Below are positions 54,339 to 63,412 of a stretch of 64,000 nt of DNA, piece after piece. Under the pieces are notes generated by a model that saw only the letters and a list, made by a program, of their open reading frames with translations, did no database searches and was not told the origin of the DNA. This DNA comes from Actibacterium pelagium (GTDB lineage: Bacteria > Pseudomonadota > Alphaproteobacteria > Rhodobacterales > Rhodobacteraceae): the NCBI RefSeq assembly GCF_002285415.1, contig NZ_NSBU01000006.1, forward strand, positions 1 to 64,000. The letters run 5' to 3'. A program made the position numbers and the translations under genes. Every line of letters begins with the position of its first letter. Position 1 is the stretch's first letter.

Positions 54339-55730
54339 ATGACCATGACCACTGAATATGACATTGCGGTAATCGGCGGTGGCAACGCCGCTTTGTGCGC
54401 GGCTATGACGGCCGCCGAAGCGGGTGCCAAAGTGCTGATCCTAGAGACCGCGCCCAAAGCCTATCGCGGCGGGAATTCTCGCCACACGCGCAACTTCCGT
54501 TGCATGCACGCGGGTCCACTTGGCCCGTTGGTCGAAAGCTACAGCGAAGAAGAGTATTTTGCCGACCTTATGAAGGTCACTGCGGGCAAAACCGATGAAA
54601 AACTGGCGCGTCTGGCCATTCGCACCTCTGAGGAGTGCCTGCCATGGATGGAAGAACGTGGTGTTCGTTTCCAGCCGTCATTGTCGGGCACCCTGTCGCT
54701 GGCCCGCACCAACGCGTTTTTCATGGGCGGGGGGAAGTCGCTTGTGAATGCGTACTACCGGACCGCCGCAGATTTGGGCGTGGACGTATTGTACGAAGCG
54801 GCGGTTACGCATCTAGAGCTGAACGGCGATCAGATCGACTGGGTGGATTACACCCATGAAGGTCAAAGCCATCGGATAACGCCGAAGGCCGTTGTCGTCG
54901 CCTCGGGCGGGTTCCAGGCCGATACCGATTGGCTGACCCGCGCATGGGGCGAACCCGCAAAGAACTTCCTGATCCGTGGAACGCCATATAACCGCGGGGT
55001 CGTTCTGGCTGATCTGTTAGAGCAGGGGGTTCAGTCGGTTGGCGACCCGACCCAGTGCCACGCTGTTGCTATTGACGGTCGTGCGCCCAAGTTCGACGGC
55101 GGGATCGTGACCCGTCTGGACTGTGTTCCTTTCTCGATTGTGGTGAACAAAGACGCAGAACGCTTCTATGACGAAGGCGAGGACACTTGGCCCAAACGCT
55201 ATGCGATATGGGGCCGGTTGGTGGCCGCGCAGCCCGATCAGGTCGGCTACGTCATCATCGATGCTAAGTCGCTGAACCTGTTCATGCCGTCGGTCTTCCC
55301 GCCGCTGAAAGCGGACACGCTAGAGGAACTGGCTGGGATGATGGACCTGCCCGCCGACAAGCTGCGGGCTACGGTTAAAGAATTTAACGCCGCCTGCGGG
55401 GATACCTCTAATTTCCACCCAACAGAACTGGATGGGGTCACCACCACGGGTATTGAGCCGCCCAAAACCAACTGGGCGCGCCCGATCACCGAACCGCCAT
55501 TCTATGGCTACTCGCTGCGCACAGGTGTGACCTTCACCTATCTGGGTCTCAAGGTTGACGATAACGCGCAATGTTCGACCGCCGATGGCCCGATCAAAAA
55601 CCTTTGGGCTGCGGGTGAAACCATGGCCGGGTCGATCTTGGGGCAGGGCTATCTGGCTGGTTACGGCATGACTATTGGAACCGTCTTTGGACGCATCGCA
55701 GGACGAGAGGCCGCCGCCTATGCAAACTGA
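54339..55730 (+). CDS. tcuA: FAD-dependent tricarballylate dehydrogenase
   Basis: The 463-residue flavoprotein begins with the Rossmann motif DIAVIGGGNAALCAAMTAAE and has the fumarate-reductase-like FAD domain (VVVASGGFQADTDW; LWAAGETMAGSILGQGYLAG). It resembles TcuA, which oxidises tricarballylate to cis-aconitate. Electrons go to TcuB, encoded immediately downstream. ATG at 54339 or 54345 is possible. Confidence 0.9.
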   Translation: MTMTTEYDIAVIGGGNAALCAAMTAAEAGAKVLILETAPKAYRGGNSRHTRNFRCMHAGPLGPLVESYSEEEYFADLMKVTAGKTDEKLARLAIRTSEECLPWMEERGVRFQPSLSGTLSLARTNAFFMGGGKSLVNAYYRTAADLGVDVLYEAAVTHLELNGDQIDWVDYTHEGQSHRITPKAVVVASGGFQADTDWLTRAWGEPAKNFLIRGTPYNRGVVLADLLEQGVQSVGDPTQCHAVAIDGRAPKFDGGIVTRLDCVPFSIVVNKDAERFYDEGEDTWPKRYAIWGRLVAAQPDQVGYVIIDAKSLNLFMPSVFPPLKADTLEELAGMMDLPADKLRATVKEFNAACGDTSNFHPTELDGVTTTGIEPPKTNWARPITEPPFYGYSLRTGVTFTYLGLKVDDNAQCSTADGPIKNLWAAGETMAGSILGQGYLAGYGMTIGTVFGRIAGREAAAYAN

Positions 55731-56817
55731 TCTGCTTCAAGAGGCCCGCCGTCAGGCCGAGATTTGCAACGCCTGCCGCTATTGCGAGGGCTATTGCTCT
55801 GTCTTTCCGGCGCTGCATCGGGAAAGGGCCTTTTCGGATGGCGACCTGACCCAGCTTGCCAACCTCTGCCATAACTGCCGGGGCTGTTACTATGCCTGCC
55901 AATACACGGCACCGCATGAGTTCGACCTGAACCTGCCCAAAGCATTGGCCGAAGTGCGCCGCGACAGTTGGGAAAGTTTCGCATGGCCCGGCCCCTTTGC
56001 CCGCGCCTTCCAGACCCACGGGTTGCGCATTGCGGCCTTCAGCGTTCTTGGCTTTGCGGTTCTTTTCTGGGCGATCCGGGCGATCGGTTCAGCTGGGGGC
56101 GAAGGCTTTTATGCCGCGCTGTCTCACAATGCGATGGTCGCGATCTTTGCGCCTGCCTTTCTGTTCCCGCTGCTCAGCCTTGCAATCAGCCTGCGTGCTT
56201 ACTGGACATCGGTGGGCGGGGGGTCTGTTCGCCTGTCTCATATCACGGCCGCGCTTGGCTCGGCTGCAAAGATGAAGAACCTCGCGGCGGGCCACGGTGA
56301 TGGCTGCAACTTCGAGGACGAGGATCGATTCTCACACGCGCGTCGCCATGTGCATCAGGCCGTCATGTATGGTTTCCTACTGTGCTTTGCGTCGACCTCT
56401 GCCGGGACGGTGATGCACTATGCGTTTGGCATGCAGGCGCCTTATTCGTTTTTCTCTTTGCCAAAGCTGCTGGGCGTGCCCGGAGGTATTCTGCTGACCG
56501 CCGGCACCATCGGCATGGCGGTGCTGAAGACTAAGGCAGACAAAAACCTCGCCGACGTGAAAGCTTGGGGCGCCGAGATGGCCTTTATCCTGCTTCTTGG
56601 CTTTGTCGCCTTCAGTGGTTTGGTGCTTTATGCGCTTGGAGGGACAGCAGCCATGCCGCTTCTGCTGGCGCTGCACCTGGGCGCGGTTCTGAGTTTCTTC
56701 CTTCTGACACCGTACAGCAAAATGGCGCATGGCTTCTATCGGCTTGCAGCCCTGATCCGGGAAGAACAGAACCGACAGCCTGCGCCCGCCACGCGCCCGA
56801 AGCAGCATCGGGCCTAA
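55720..56817 (+). CDS. tcuB: Tricarballylate utilization electron-transfer protein
   Basis: The likely start is the ATG at 55720, overlapping the tcuA stop by 11 bases (365 residues). The N-terminal ferredoxin-like part has two Cys clusters, CNACRYCEGYC and CHNCRGCYYAC, for 4Fe-4S centres; the rest has several membrane helices with His residues suitable for haem b (HARRHVHQAVMYGFLLC). It reoxidises the TcuA flavin and passes electrons to the membrane quinone pool. Confidence 0.92.
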   Translation: MQTDLLQEARRQAEICNACRYCEGYCSVFPALHRERAFSDGDLTQLANLCHNCRGCYYACQYTAPHEFDLNLPKALAEVRRDSWESFAWPGPFARAFQTHGLRIAAFSVLGFAVLFWAIRAIGSAGGEGFYAALSHNAMVAIFAPAFLFPLLSLAISLRAYWTSVGGGSVRLSHITAALGSAAKMKNLAAGHGDGCNFEDEDRFSHARRHVHQAVMYGFLLCFASTSAGTVMHYAFGMQAPYSFFSLPKLLGVPGGILLTAGTIGMAVLKTKADKNLADVKAWGAEMAFILLLGFVAFSGLVLYALGGTAAMPLLLALHLGAVLSFFLLTPYSKMAHGFYRLAALIREEQNRQPAPATRPKQHRA

Positions 56818-56934
56818 GCGAACTGGCGCAGCAGCGAAACAGATCCGAATTGACTTGCGGCCCCAACCAATTGTTCGGCTGCTCTCAGGATACTGAAGAA
56901 AAGACCGCATCCTATTAAGCGGCAAGGTGTAGAT

Positions 56935-57975
56935 ATGTTGACTGACTTCCAAGCGCGCCTGAAGACACTCATCGCGGCCCTTGTTGGCTTAGGGGTTTTC
57001 TATGGGCTCAACTTGCCGCTGCCCTTCCTGTTTGGGCCAATGGCCGGGTGTCTGGTGGCGGCTCTGTCGGGCGTGCGGCTGAAAGGCTTTGGCCAGATCT
57101 CGGTTGGGGCACGCACGATCCTTGGAATTGCTGTCGGAACCTCGATCACACCGGCAGTGCTGGCCCAGGTGCCGCAGATGGCGGGCTCGGTCGCATTGAT
57201 CCCCGTCTATCTTCTGGCGATCGGGCTGATAGGCGTTCCCTACTTCCGCAAGGTTTGCGGGTTTGATCCAGTCACCTCTTACTATGCTGCGATGCCCGGC
57301 GGGCTGCAGGACATGATCATCTTCGGGCAAGAGGCAGGGGGCAATCCACGTATCCTGTCGCTTGTTCACGCTACGCGAGTGCTGATGATCGTCACCATCG
57401 CGCCGGTCCTTCTGACCACGCTTTACGGGGCGGGGCTGACCAACCCGATTGGTCGCCCGGCGGCAGAGCTGCCTTTGACAGAAATGGCGTTGATGGTTGC
57501 CGCTGCCCTGATCGGGTGGAAGGGGGGCGAACGGATCGGACTGTTCGGGGCCTCTATCCTTGGTCCGATGATCGTTGCGACGGCCCTGTCCCTTGGCGAT
57601 CTGGTCCATTCACGGCCACCGGCCGAGGCCATCCTGGCCGCTCAGTTCTTTATCGGGCTTGGGGTAGGGGTGCACTATGTGGGTGTGACCCTGAAAGAGC
57701 TGCGCCAGATCGTGTCAGCGGGCGTTGCCTTTGTTATGATCCTTGCGATCCTCGCCACGTTCTTTGCGAAACTGGCGACCTCGCTTGGGTTGGCGCCCTC
57801 TGTCGAAGCTTTCTTGGCGTTCGCCCCCGGTGGTCAAGCCGAGATGACCGTTCTGGCGATTGTGGCAGGGGCAGATCTTGGCTTTGTCATTGCCCACCAC
57901 CTGCTACGTATCGTCCTTGTGATCACCGGGGCGCCAATTATTGCGCGATTTATGAGGTCCAAACCTCGGGATTGA
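56935..57975 (+). CDS. AbrB-duplication family membrane protein (putative transporter)
   Basis: The 346-residue membrane protein has about ten helices in two similar halves, with GPMAGCLVAALSGVRLKGFG and repeated MPGGLQDMIIFGQEAGGNPR and FAPGGQAEMTVLAIVAGADL. These mark the Gneg_AbrB_dup family, often misnamed ammonia monooxygenase. Some may transport organic acids. It is 117 bases after tcuB on the same strand, so a role in tricarballylate or aconitate movement is plausible but unproven. Its last 26 bases overlap the convergent dehydrogenase gene. Confidence 0.8.
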   Translation: MLTDFQARLKTLIAALVGLGVFYGLNLPLPFLFGPMAGCLVAALSGVRLKGFGQISVGARTILGIAVGTSITPAVLAQVPQMAGSVALIPVYLLAIGLIGVPYFRKVCGFDPVTSYYAAMPGGLQDMIIFGQEAGGNPRILSLVHATRVLMIVTIAPVLLTTLYGAGLTNPIGRPAAELPLTEMALMVAAALIGWKGGERIGLFGASILGPMIVATALSLGDLVHSRPPAEAILAAQFFIGLGVGVHYVGVTLKELRQIVSAGVAFVMILAILATFFAKLATSLGLAPSVEAFLAFAPGGQAEMTVLAIVAGADLGFVIAHHLLRIVLVITGAPIIARFMRSKPRD

Positions 57976-58924
57976 TCATGTGGATCGGCGCGCCTTCGGC
58001 ATATGCGTTGACCTGATCGAAGATGTCGCTGAACTGTACCTCAAACTCGTCTTCGGTGACGAAGCCGATATGCGGTGTGCAGATCAGGTTGGGATGCGAA
58101 AGAAGCGGGTCGGACGGGTCGGTCATCGGTTCGGTGTCGAACACGTCGATGGCAGCCGTTCCGGGGCGGCCCGCATTCAAGGCCCCCAACAGCGCACCAG
58201 GTTCCAGAAGTCCTGCCCGAGAGGTGTTCACGAAGACCGCATCTTGGCCCATCTGTGACAGATCCTGCGCCGTGATGATCCCGCGCGTTTCGGCCTTCAG
58301 GCGCAGGTGAACCGAGACGACATCGCTTTCTGCAAAGAAGGCCTCGCGACTGGCTGCTACGGTTGCGCCGTCGGCGAGCGCACGGGCGCGACCGTCTTCA
58401 GAGGCCCACCAAACAACCTCCATTCCGAACGCCTTGGCATATCCCTCGACGGCCTTGGCGATCCGGCCATAGCCGTAAAGCCCCAGACGACGCCCGTTCA
58501 AGGTCTTGCCCACGCCCATTTGCCACTTGCCGGCCTTGGTCGACGCCATCTGAGCCGGAATCTGGCGCATTGCAGCCATGATCAGTGCCCAGGTCAGCTC
58601 TGCCGCGGCATAGTTCGTGGACCCGCTGGGGATCATGGAGCTTAGAAGCACGTTTTGGTCTGTGCAGGCTTCCACGTCGATGTGCGGATAAACATTGCGC
58701 TGGCTGATCAGACGCAGGTTTGGAAGACGCTCTAGCAATTCACGGGTCACCTTGGTGCGTTCGCGAAACAGAACCAACGCTTCGGCATCAGACAGGCGGT
58801 CGACCAAAGTGTCGATATCCGAGGCGTGATCGGTCCAGACGGTCACGTCATGGCCCGCCAGCTTGGCGAAGCAAGGCAGACCACGCAGCGTGTCAAACCA
58901 GTCGTCCAGAATATGTACCTTCAT
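57950..58924 (-). CDS. D-isomer-specific 2-hydroxyacid dehydrogenase family protein
   Basis: The 324-residue protein has the NAD(P) Rossmann motif GYGRIAKAVEGYAKAFGM, an Arg in VNTSRAGLLEPGAL and a catalytic His in CTPHIGFVTEDEF. It probably reduces or oxidises a 2-keto/2-hydroxy acid derived from the substrate of the tct operon. ATG at 58924 is preferred over the GTG one codon upstream. It is the last gene of the tct operon. Confidence 0.88.
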   Translation of the reverse strand: MKVHILDDWFDTLRGLPCFAKLAGHDVTVWTDHASDIDTLVDRLSDAEALVLFRERTKVTRELLERLPNLRLISQRNVYPHIDVEACTDQNVLLSSMIPSGSTNYAAAELTWALIMAAMRQIPAQMASTKAGKWQMGVGKTLNGRRLGLYGYGRIAKAVEGYAKAFGMEVVWWASEDGRARALADGATVAASREAFFAESDVVSVHLRLKAETRGIITAQDLSQMGQDAVFVNTSRAGLLEPGALLGALNAGRPGTAAIDVFDTEPMTDPSDPLLSHPNLICTPHIGFVTEDEFEVQFSDIFDQVNAYAEGAPIHMINPEVWTS

Positions 58925-58939
58925 CACTAACTCCGCTGA

Positions 58940-59122
58940 TTACTTATAAGCTTGAATGGCCCGGGCCACGCGATCATGCAAGTCCGACAGGCGTCTTGTT
59001 TCGTTGTCCGGATCTTGCAGGTCCAACCCCGGTTTCGAAAGTTTCTGTCCAAGTGCATCGCGGACTGCTGTCAGGCTTTTTATGGCAGCCGATACCTGAT
59101 CCTGCGCTTCATAAAGGGTCAT
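58940..59122 (-). CDS. Small acidic/helical protein of the tct operon (60 aa)
   Basis: The 60-residue protein has no signal or membrane segment and is predicted helical (VSAAIKSLTAVRDALGQKL, LSDLHDRVARAIQAYK). It sits 25 bases after the PrpF-like gene and 15 before the dehydrogenase gene, on the same strand, with AGGAAG upstream. The family was not recognised; it may be a helper or regulatory subunit of a neighbour. Confidence 0.6.
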   Translation of the reverse strand: MTLYEAQDQVSAAIKSLTAVRDALGQKLSKPGLDLQDPDNETRRLSDLHDRVARAIQAYK

Positions 59123-59147
59123 CTTCCTAGCTTCCTGATTGCGTTAT

Positions 59148-60242
59148 TTAAGAACTATGCCCGGCCCAGACATTGCGCGGTACATAGACCTGCCCGTCGG
59201 CCAGCTTGCGCGCGGTACGGACCAGCCCGGCGGCGTTCAGCTCGAACCCGTTTTCGTTCGTGGAATCGACCAAGACGTCGATGGTGCCCGAGGCATGTTC
59301 CAGTACGACATTGGCGGGGTTTTCGTTGGGGCGGTTCAAAAGCCCGTCAGAAACCGATCCAGGCGTCAATGCGCATGAGGCCAGACATTGCGCGCCAGTC
59401 ACGGCCATGGTCGGGTGGGTTTTCCAAGGCATGAAATAGCGCGCAGCAATCGTCCCGCCTTGGGTTGCCGGGGCCAAGAGCCCGAACTTGGGCGTGACCG
59501 ATTTGGTCACGTCGCCCATGCCCATCAGTTCGCCGGCCTTCAGGCGCATGGCTTCCATCCGGTCAAAGAAGGCGCGGTTGTCGTCAAGCTCTGCCGCGGA
59601 CTCATAACCAGTCAGCCCAAAAGCATCGGCGCGGGCAATGACCACGGGCATGGCGACGTCCATGCAGGTGACTTCGATTCCGTCGATCGTGTCGCGAAGG
59701 TTGCCGGTGGGCAGGAAGGCACCTGTTGAAGAACCGACGACACCCATGAATTTCAGCAACACAGGCGCAGAGGTTCCGGGCACACCCGCGATTTCTGCAT
59801 CCCCATCGTAGGTCAATTCACCGTTGGGCGTTTCTACAGTGGCCACTATCTGAGCGCCTGTGTTCACGGCACGGATTTTGATTTCCGTCTTGTCGCCCTG
59901 CGGTGCGATCAGGCCCATTTCAATGGCGGCAGGTCCAACCCCTGACAGGATGTTTCCGCAGGTGGGTTTGAAGTCGACCAGCTTTTCTTCGACAGAGACC
60001 TGCGCGAAGAAATAGTCGATGTCCGCCCAGTCTTCCTCGCTTTTGGAAAGCATGGCGACCTTGGTGGTCACAGCGGCCCCGCCGCCGATCCCGTCGATAT
60101 TGAGCGCATGGCCCGAGCCCACGACAGAAATCAACACCTCGGCGAGCGTGTCGAGGTCTTCGGGAAGGTCGGCCCGATTGAAGTAGGGGCCCTTGGAGGT
60201 GCCGCCGCGCATGAAGATATAGGGGATGCCGGTTTGGGTCAT
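59148..60242 (-). CDS. PrpF-family isomerase (aconitate/oxalomesaconate isomerase-like)
   Basis: The 364-residue protein starts with IPYIFMRGGTSKGPYFNRA, the PrpF/DiaA hallmark RGGTSKG. It has the second Cys region CGNILSGVGPAAIEMGLI, and MAVTGAQCLASCALTPGSV. PrpF-family enzymes move double bonds in tricarboxylates such as trans-2-methylaconitate, aconitate or 4-oxalomesaconate. Beside tcuAB and a tripartite tricarboxylate transporter it may interconvert cis- and trans-aconitate. It overlaps the upstream dehydrogenase gene by 4 bases. Confidence 0.9.
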   Translation of the reverse strand: MTQTGIPYIFMRGGTSKGPYFNRADLPEDLDTLAEVLISVVGSGHALNIDGIGGGAAVTTKVAMLSKSEEDWADIDYFFAQVSVEEKLVDFKPTCGNILSGVGPAAIEMGLIAPQGDKTEIKIRAVNTGAQIVATVETPNGELTYDGDAEIAGVPGTSAPVLLKFMGVVGSSTGAFLPTGNLRDTIDGIEVTCMDVAMPVVIARADAFGLTGYESAAELDDNRAFFDRMEAMRLKAGELMGMGDVTKSVTPKFGLLAPATQGGTIAARYFMPWKTHPTMAVTGAQCLASCALTPGSVSDGLLNRPNENPANVVLEHASGTIDVLVDSTNENGFELNAAGLVRTARKLADGQVYVPRNVWAGHSS

Positions 60243-61300
60243 TGGAGTTTCTCTTGGATGATCGTTGTGATGTGAGTGGCAAAAGCCTGTGTGCCGAGCG
60301 CACCGCCAAGGTCGCCCGTGCGGGTTTCAGGAGAGGCGAGCGCGGCCGTGACTGCGGTGCGGATCAGGTCCGCAGCGCGACCCTCGCCGAGATGGCGCAA
60401 AAGCATTTCAGCAGAGAGCATCAGCGAGACCGGGTTGGCCTTATCCTGTCCCGCGATGTCGGGGGCAGAGCCGTGCTGGGCCTGCGCAATGGCGTGGTCA
60501 TGTCCGAAATTGAGCGACCCGGCGAGGCCAAGGCCGCCAGAAAGCTCAGAAGCGAGATCAGAGAGGATGTCTCCGAACATGTTTGTTGTCACAAGAACGT
60601 CGAACCGGGCGGGGTTTCGAACGAGATGGGCGGCAGCAGCATCTACGAGAAGTTCGTCATAGACGACTTGGGGATGGTCCGCGGCAACTTCGCGGCAACA
60701 CTCAAGGAACAACCCGTCAGAGACACGCATCACATTGGCCTTGTGTATGGCCGTGACGTGTTTGCCGGGGCGCGTTTCAGCCAGGTCAAACGCGGCACGG
60801 GCGATATTCATACTGGCGTCGCGGGTGATCTTGCGAAGGGCCATCGCCGTGTCGGGGTCGGGCATGAATTCGCCGCTGCCCGAATGCATGTTGCGATCAG
60901 CGTAAAAGCCTTCAAGGTTTTCGCGCATCACCACCAGATCGAAGGGGACCCGGGTCGGTGCCTCAAGGCCGCTCCACGTGGATGCCGGGCGGTGATTGGC
61001 GAAGAGTGACAGCTCTTTGCGCAGTACACCCGAAGGGTTGAGCCCACCTTGTTCGCGGGGTGGGTAAGCGTTGTGCGAAACCGGGCCAAGAATGACCCCG
61101 TCTGCGGCTTCTGCGGCGTCAATCACCTTTGGTGTAATGGTCGAGCCGGATTTCTCAAGCGAGGCAAAGCCGATGTCGGCATGGGCCAATTCAATCGGCT
61201 GCCCCAATGCAGGGGCAACCGAATTAAGCACGGTAAGGGTGGCTTCCATGATCTCTGGGCCAATCCCGTCACCTTGCAGGCAAAGGAGCTTCAGCGGCAT
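60239..61300 (-). CDS. Isocitrate/isopropylmalate dehydrogenase family protein
   Basis: The 353-residue protein begins LLCLQGDGIGPEIMEATL and has the beta-decarboxylating dehydrogenase blocks KANVMRVSDGLFLECCREVA and TNMFGDILSDLASELSGGLG. The family acts on malates substituted at C3, such as isopropylmalate, isocitrate, homoisocitrate and tartrate. The exact substrate is unknown; the locus suggests a tricarboxylate or substituted malate. It is 3 bases after the tctA stop. Confidence 0.88.
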   Translation of the reverse strand: MPLKLLCLQGDGIGPEIMEATLTVLNSVAPALGQPIELAHADIGFASLEKSGSTITPKVIDAAEAADGVILGPVSHNAYPPREQGGLNPSGVLRKELSLFANHRPASTWSGLEAPTRVPFDLVVMRENLEGFYADRNMHSGSGEFMPDPDTAMALRKITRDASMNIARAAFDLAETRPGKHVTAIHKANVMRVSDGLFLECCREVAADHPQVVYDELLVDAAAAHLVRNPARFDVLVTTNMFGDILSDLASELSGGLGLAGSLNFGHDHAIAQAQHGSAPDIAGQDKANPVSLMLSAEMLLRHLGEGRAADLIRTAVTAALASPETRTGDLGGALGTQAFATHITTIIQEKLQ

Positions 61301-61303
61301 CGC

Positions 61304-63340
61304 TTAACCACCTCCAAGCGGCCAAGGCAGTTCCACAGCGGCTTGCAGTAGACCCGGAGGGAAGTCGCGGTTCAGCGCGCCTGCCATCAGGCACATGAAG
61401 CCGATCCCACAGGCGGTCAGGATCAGGGTCTGCAGCCAGCTTGATCCTGCACGGAAGCGGAAGAAGGCAATCAGGAACCCGACCAAGGCCAGAATGAAGC
61501 CGACGAACCAAGTGGCCGCGATCAGCGCGCCAAACCAAAGCAGCGTTCCCCAAAGGCCATAGGGGGCCTCGGCATCTTCACCCGCGACTTCCTTGTCCGC
61601 GAAGATCGCATCGCCTTCGGGGCGACGCATCATCTGGATCAGAAGGATCAGGCAGCAGCCCAGAGAGACGCTACCAACGACCAGCGGGATCACCTTGTCG
61701 GTCATGTTGTAGTCGGGGATCATGTTGGCGTTGATCAGTGCGAAGATCAGGTAACCGGCGATAACCAGCAGGAAGACCAGCGGAGCGCGTTTACTGCCGG
61801 ACTGAACTTCACCCTCGGCCATAATCGTCTTGGCTTGGCGGATACCCAGCACCACCGACACCAAAGTGACGATGATCAGCACGATGACGATGGGGCTGAA
61901 GATATACTCGATCCCCTCTTCAAAGCTTTTGCGGAAGCGGAAGCTGGCGATCTGGAAGGCCTGATTGGTGAATTTCTCAACCGGGTTCGACAGGACAAAG
62001 CCGATCAGGAAAGCCGGGCGAGACCAGTCGAAGCGGCGCAGGAAGATGCCGATCAACCCGATCACAAACAGGGCCAGCAGGTCTTCGAAGTTCTGTCCCG
62101 ACTGGAAGGCCGCAAAGCTGATCAGCATGAACAGGAACGGCGCCAGATAGGTGAACTTGATTGTCGTCAGCTTGGCGATGCCGCCAGATGCCGCGATACA
62201 GATCACCGTGCCCACAACGTTCGCGAGGGCCAGCAGCCAGACGATCGAATAGGTAATATCCAGATTGTTTTTCAACATGCCCGGACCAACCTCGATATCG
62301 CCGGAACCCAACAGGGCCACCGCGCCGATAAAGATCGCCATCGAGCCAGAGCCGGGGATGCCGAACAGAAGGGTGGGGACCAGCCCGCCGCCCTCTTTCG
62401 CGTTATTCGAGCTTTCCGGCCCGATCACGCCGCGCACTTCGCCTTTGCCGAAGTTCGACTTGTCCTTGGTGGATTGGACCGCGTGGCCATAGGCGATCCA
62501 GTCAACAACCGATCCGCCCAAGCCGGGGATGACGCCAACAACGACGCCGATGATCGAGCAGCGAACCGACAGCCAGATATTGGCGAACCAGTCCTTCACC
62601 CCGTCCAGCCAGCCGGCCCCAAGGCTTGCGCCTTTGGCGATGGAGCGGTCCTGGCGCAGCAGCGAAACGATCTCGGGGATGGCAAAGATGCCCAGCCCGA
62701 CAATGACCAGCTTCAGGCCGTCCGTCAGATAGGGAATGTCGTAGGTGGCCATGCGCAGGCTGCCGCCCGCGTCAGCCTCGCCGATCGTTCCGATCATCAG
62801 GCCAAGGCCCGCAGCAGCAAGCCCCTTCAGCGCGACGCGGCCTGCCAGAATGGCGACCATCGACAGGCCAAGGATCGTGATCATCAGCATCTCGGGCAGG
62901 CCAAAGGCCAGAACAAGGGGGCGGGCGACCAGAATGAAGATGGTCAGAAAGCTCGCGCCCACCAGACCGCCGAACAGTGACGACGCGAACGCTGCCGACA
63001 GGGCCCGCGCGGCTTCACCTTTCTTTGCCATTGGAAAGCCGTCCAGCACCGTCGCCTGCGAGGCCGAGCTGCCGGGGATCCCCATCAGGACAGATGCAAA
63101 CGTGTCCGATGTTGGAACCACCGCAACCATCCCGATCATCAGCGCCAGACCAAGGATCGGGTCCATGCCGAACATGAAGGGCAGAAGAAGGGACAGGCCG
63201 GCAATGCCGCCAAGGCCGGGGAATACACCTACTGCAAGACCCATCACGACACCCAGCACAAGATAGCCAAGAACGATAGGTTGCAGGATCAGAGCCCACG
63301 CGTCACCAAGCGCAGGAAGTGCGGTCGCGAACATCTCCAT
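61304..63340 (-). CDS. Tripartite tricarboxylate transporter permease, TctA-TctB fusion
   Basis: At 678 residues it is longer than TctA alone (~500). The first ~500 residues are TctA-like (GVFPGLGGIAGLSLLLPFMF, GIPGSSASQATVLDGFPMAK, ESSNNAKEGGGLVPTLLFGI). The remaining ~150 form a TctB-like four-helix domain (LVFLLVIAGYLIFALINANM, LWGTLLWFGALIAATWFVGF). It therefore appears to combine large and small membrane subunits in one protein. It works with the TctC binding protein encoded upstream, driven by ion gradients. Confidence 0.9.
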   Translation of the reverse strand: MEMFATALPALGDAWALILQPIVLGYLVLGVVMGLAVGVFPGLGGIAGLSLLLPFMFGMDPILGLALMIGMVAVVPTSDTFASVLMGIPGSSASQATVLDGFPMAKKGEAARALSAAFASSLFGGLVGASFLTIFILVARPLVLAFGLPEMLMITILGLSMVAILAGRVALKGLAAAGLGLMIGTIGEADAGGSLRMATYDIPYLTDGLKLVIVGLGIFAIPEIVSLLRQDRSIAKGASLGAGWLDGVKDWFANIWLSVRCSIIGVVVGVIPGLGGSVVDWIAYGHAVQSTKDKSNFGKGEVRGVIGPESSNNAKEGGGLVPTLLFGIPGSGSMAIFIGAVALLGSGDIEVGPGMLKNNLDITYSIVWLLALANVVGTVICIAASGGIAKLTTIKFTYLAPFLFMLISFAAFQSGQNFEDLLALFVIGLIGIFLRRFDWSRPAFLIGFVLSNPVEKFTNQAFQIASFRFRKSFEEGIEYIFSPIVIVLIIVTLVSVVLGIRQAKTIMAEGEVQSGSKRAPLVFLLVIAGYLIFALINANMIPDYNMTDKVIPLVVGSVSLGCCLILLIQMMRRPEGDAIFADKEVAGEDAEAPYGLWGTLLWFGALIAATWFVGFILALVGFLIAFFRFRAGSSWLQTLILTACGIGFMCLMAGALNRDFPPGLLQAAVELPWPLGGG

Positions 63341-63376
63341 AGGACTCGCTTTCGATAAAATGTCAGATTTGAAAGT

Positions 63377-63399
63377 GGCGCGCCCTTTGGGGGCGCGCC
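63377..63399 (-). other. Intercistronic hairpin between tctC and the tctAB fusion gene
   Basis: GGCGCGCCC at 63377-63385 pairs perfectly with GGGCGCGCC at 63391-63399, with a 5-base loop. It starts 13 bases after the binding-protein stop. There is no T-tract, so message stabilisation or partial attenuation is more likely than termination. Confidence 0.7.
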
Positions 63400-63412
63400 T
63401 GATGCGAAGTGC

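Noticed and set aside
61835-62980. 381-residue ORF on + strand, rich in Asp/Gln/His
   Set aside because: It is antisense to the TctA-TctB gene and reflects its codon bias, not a protein.
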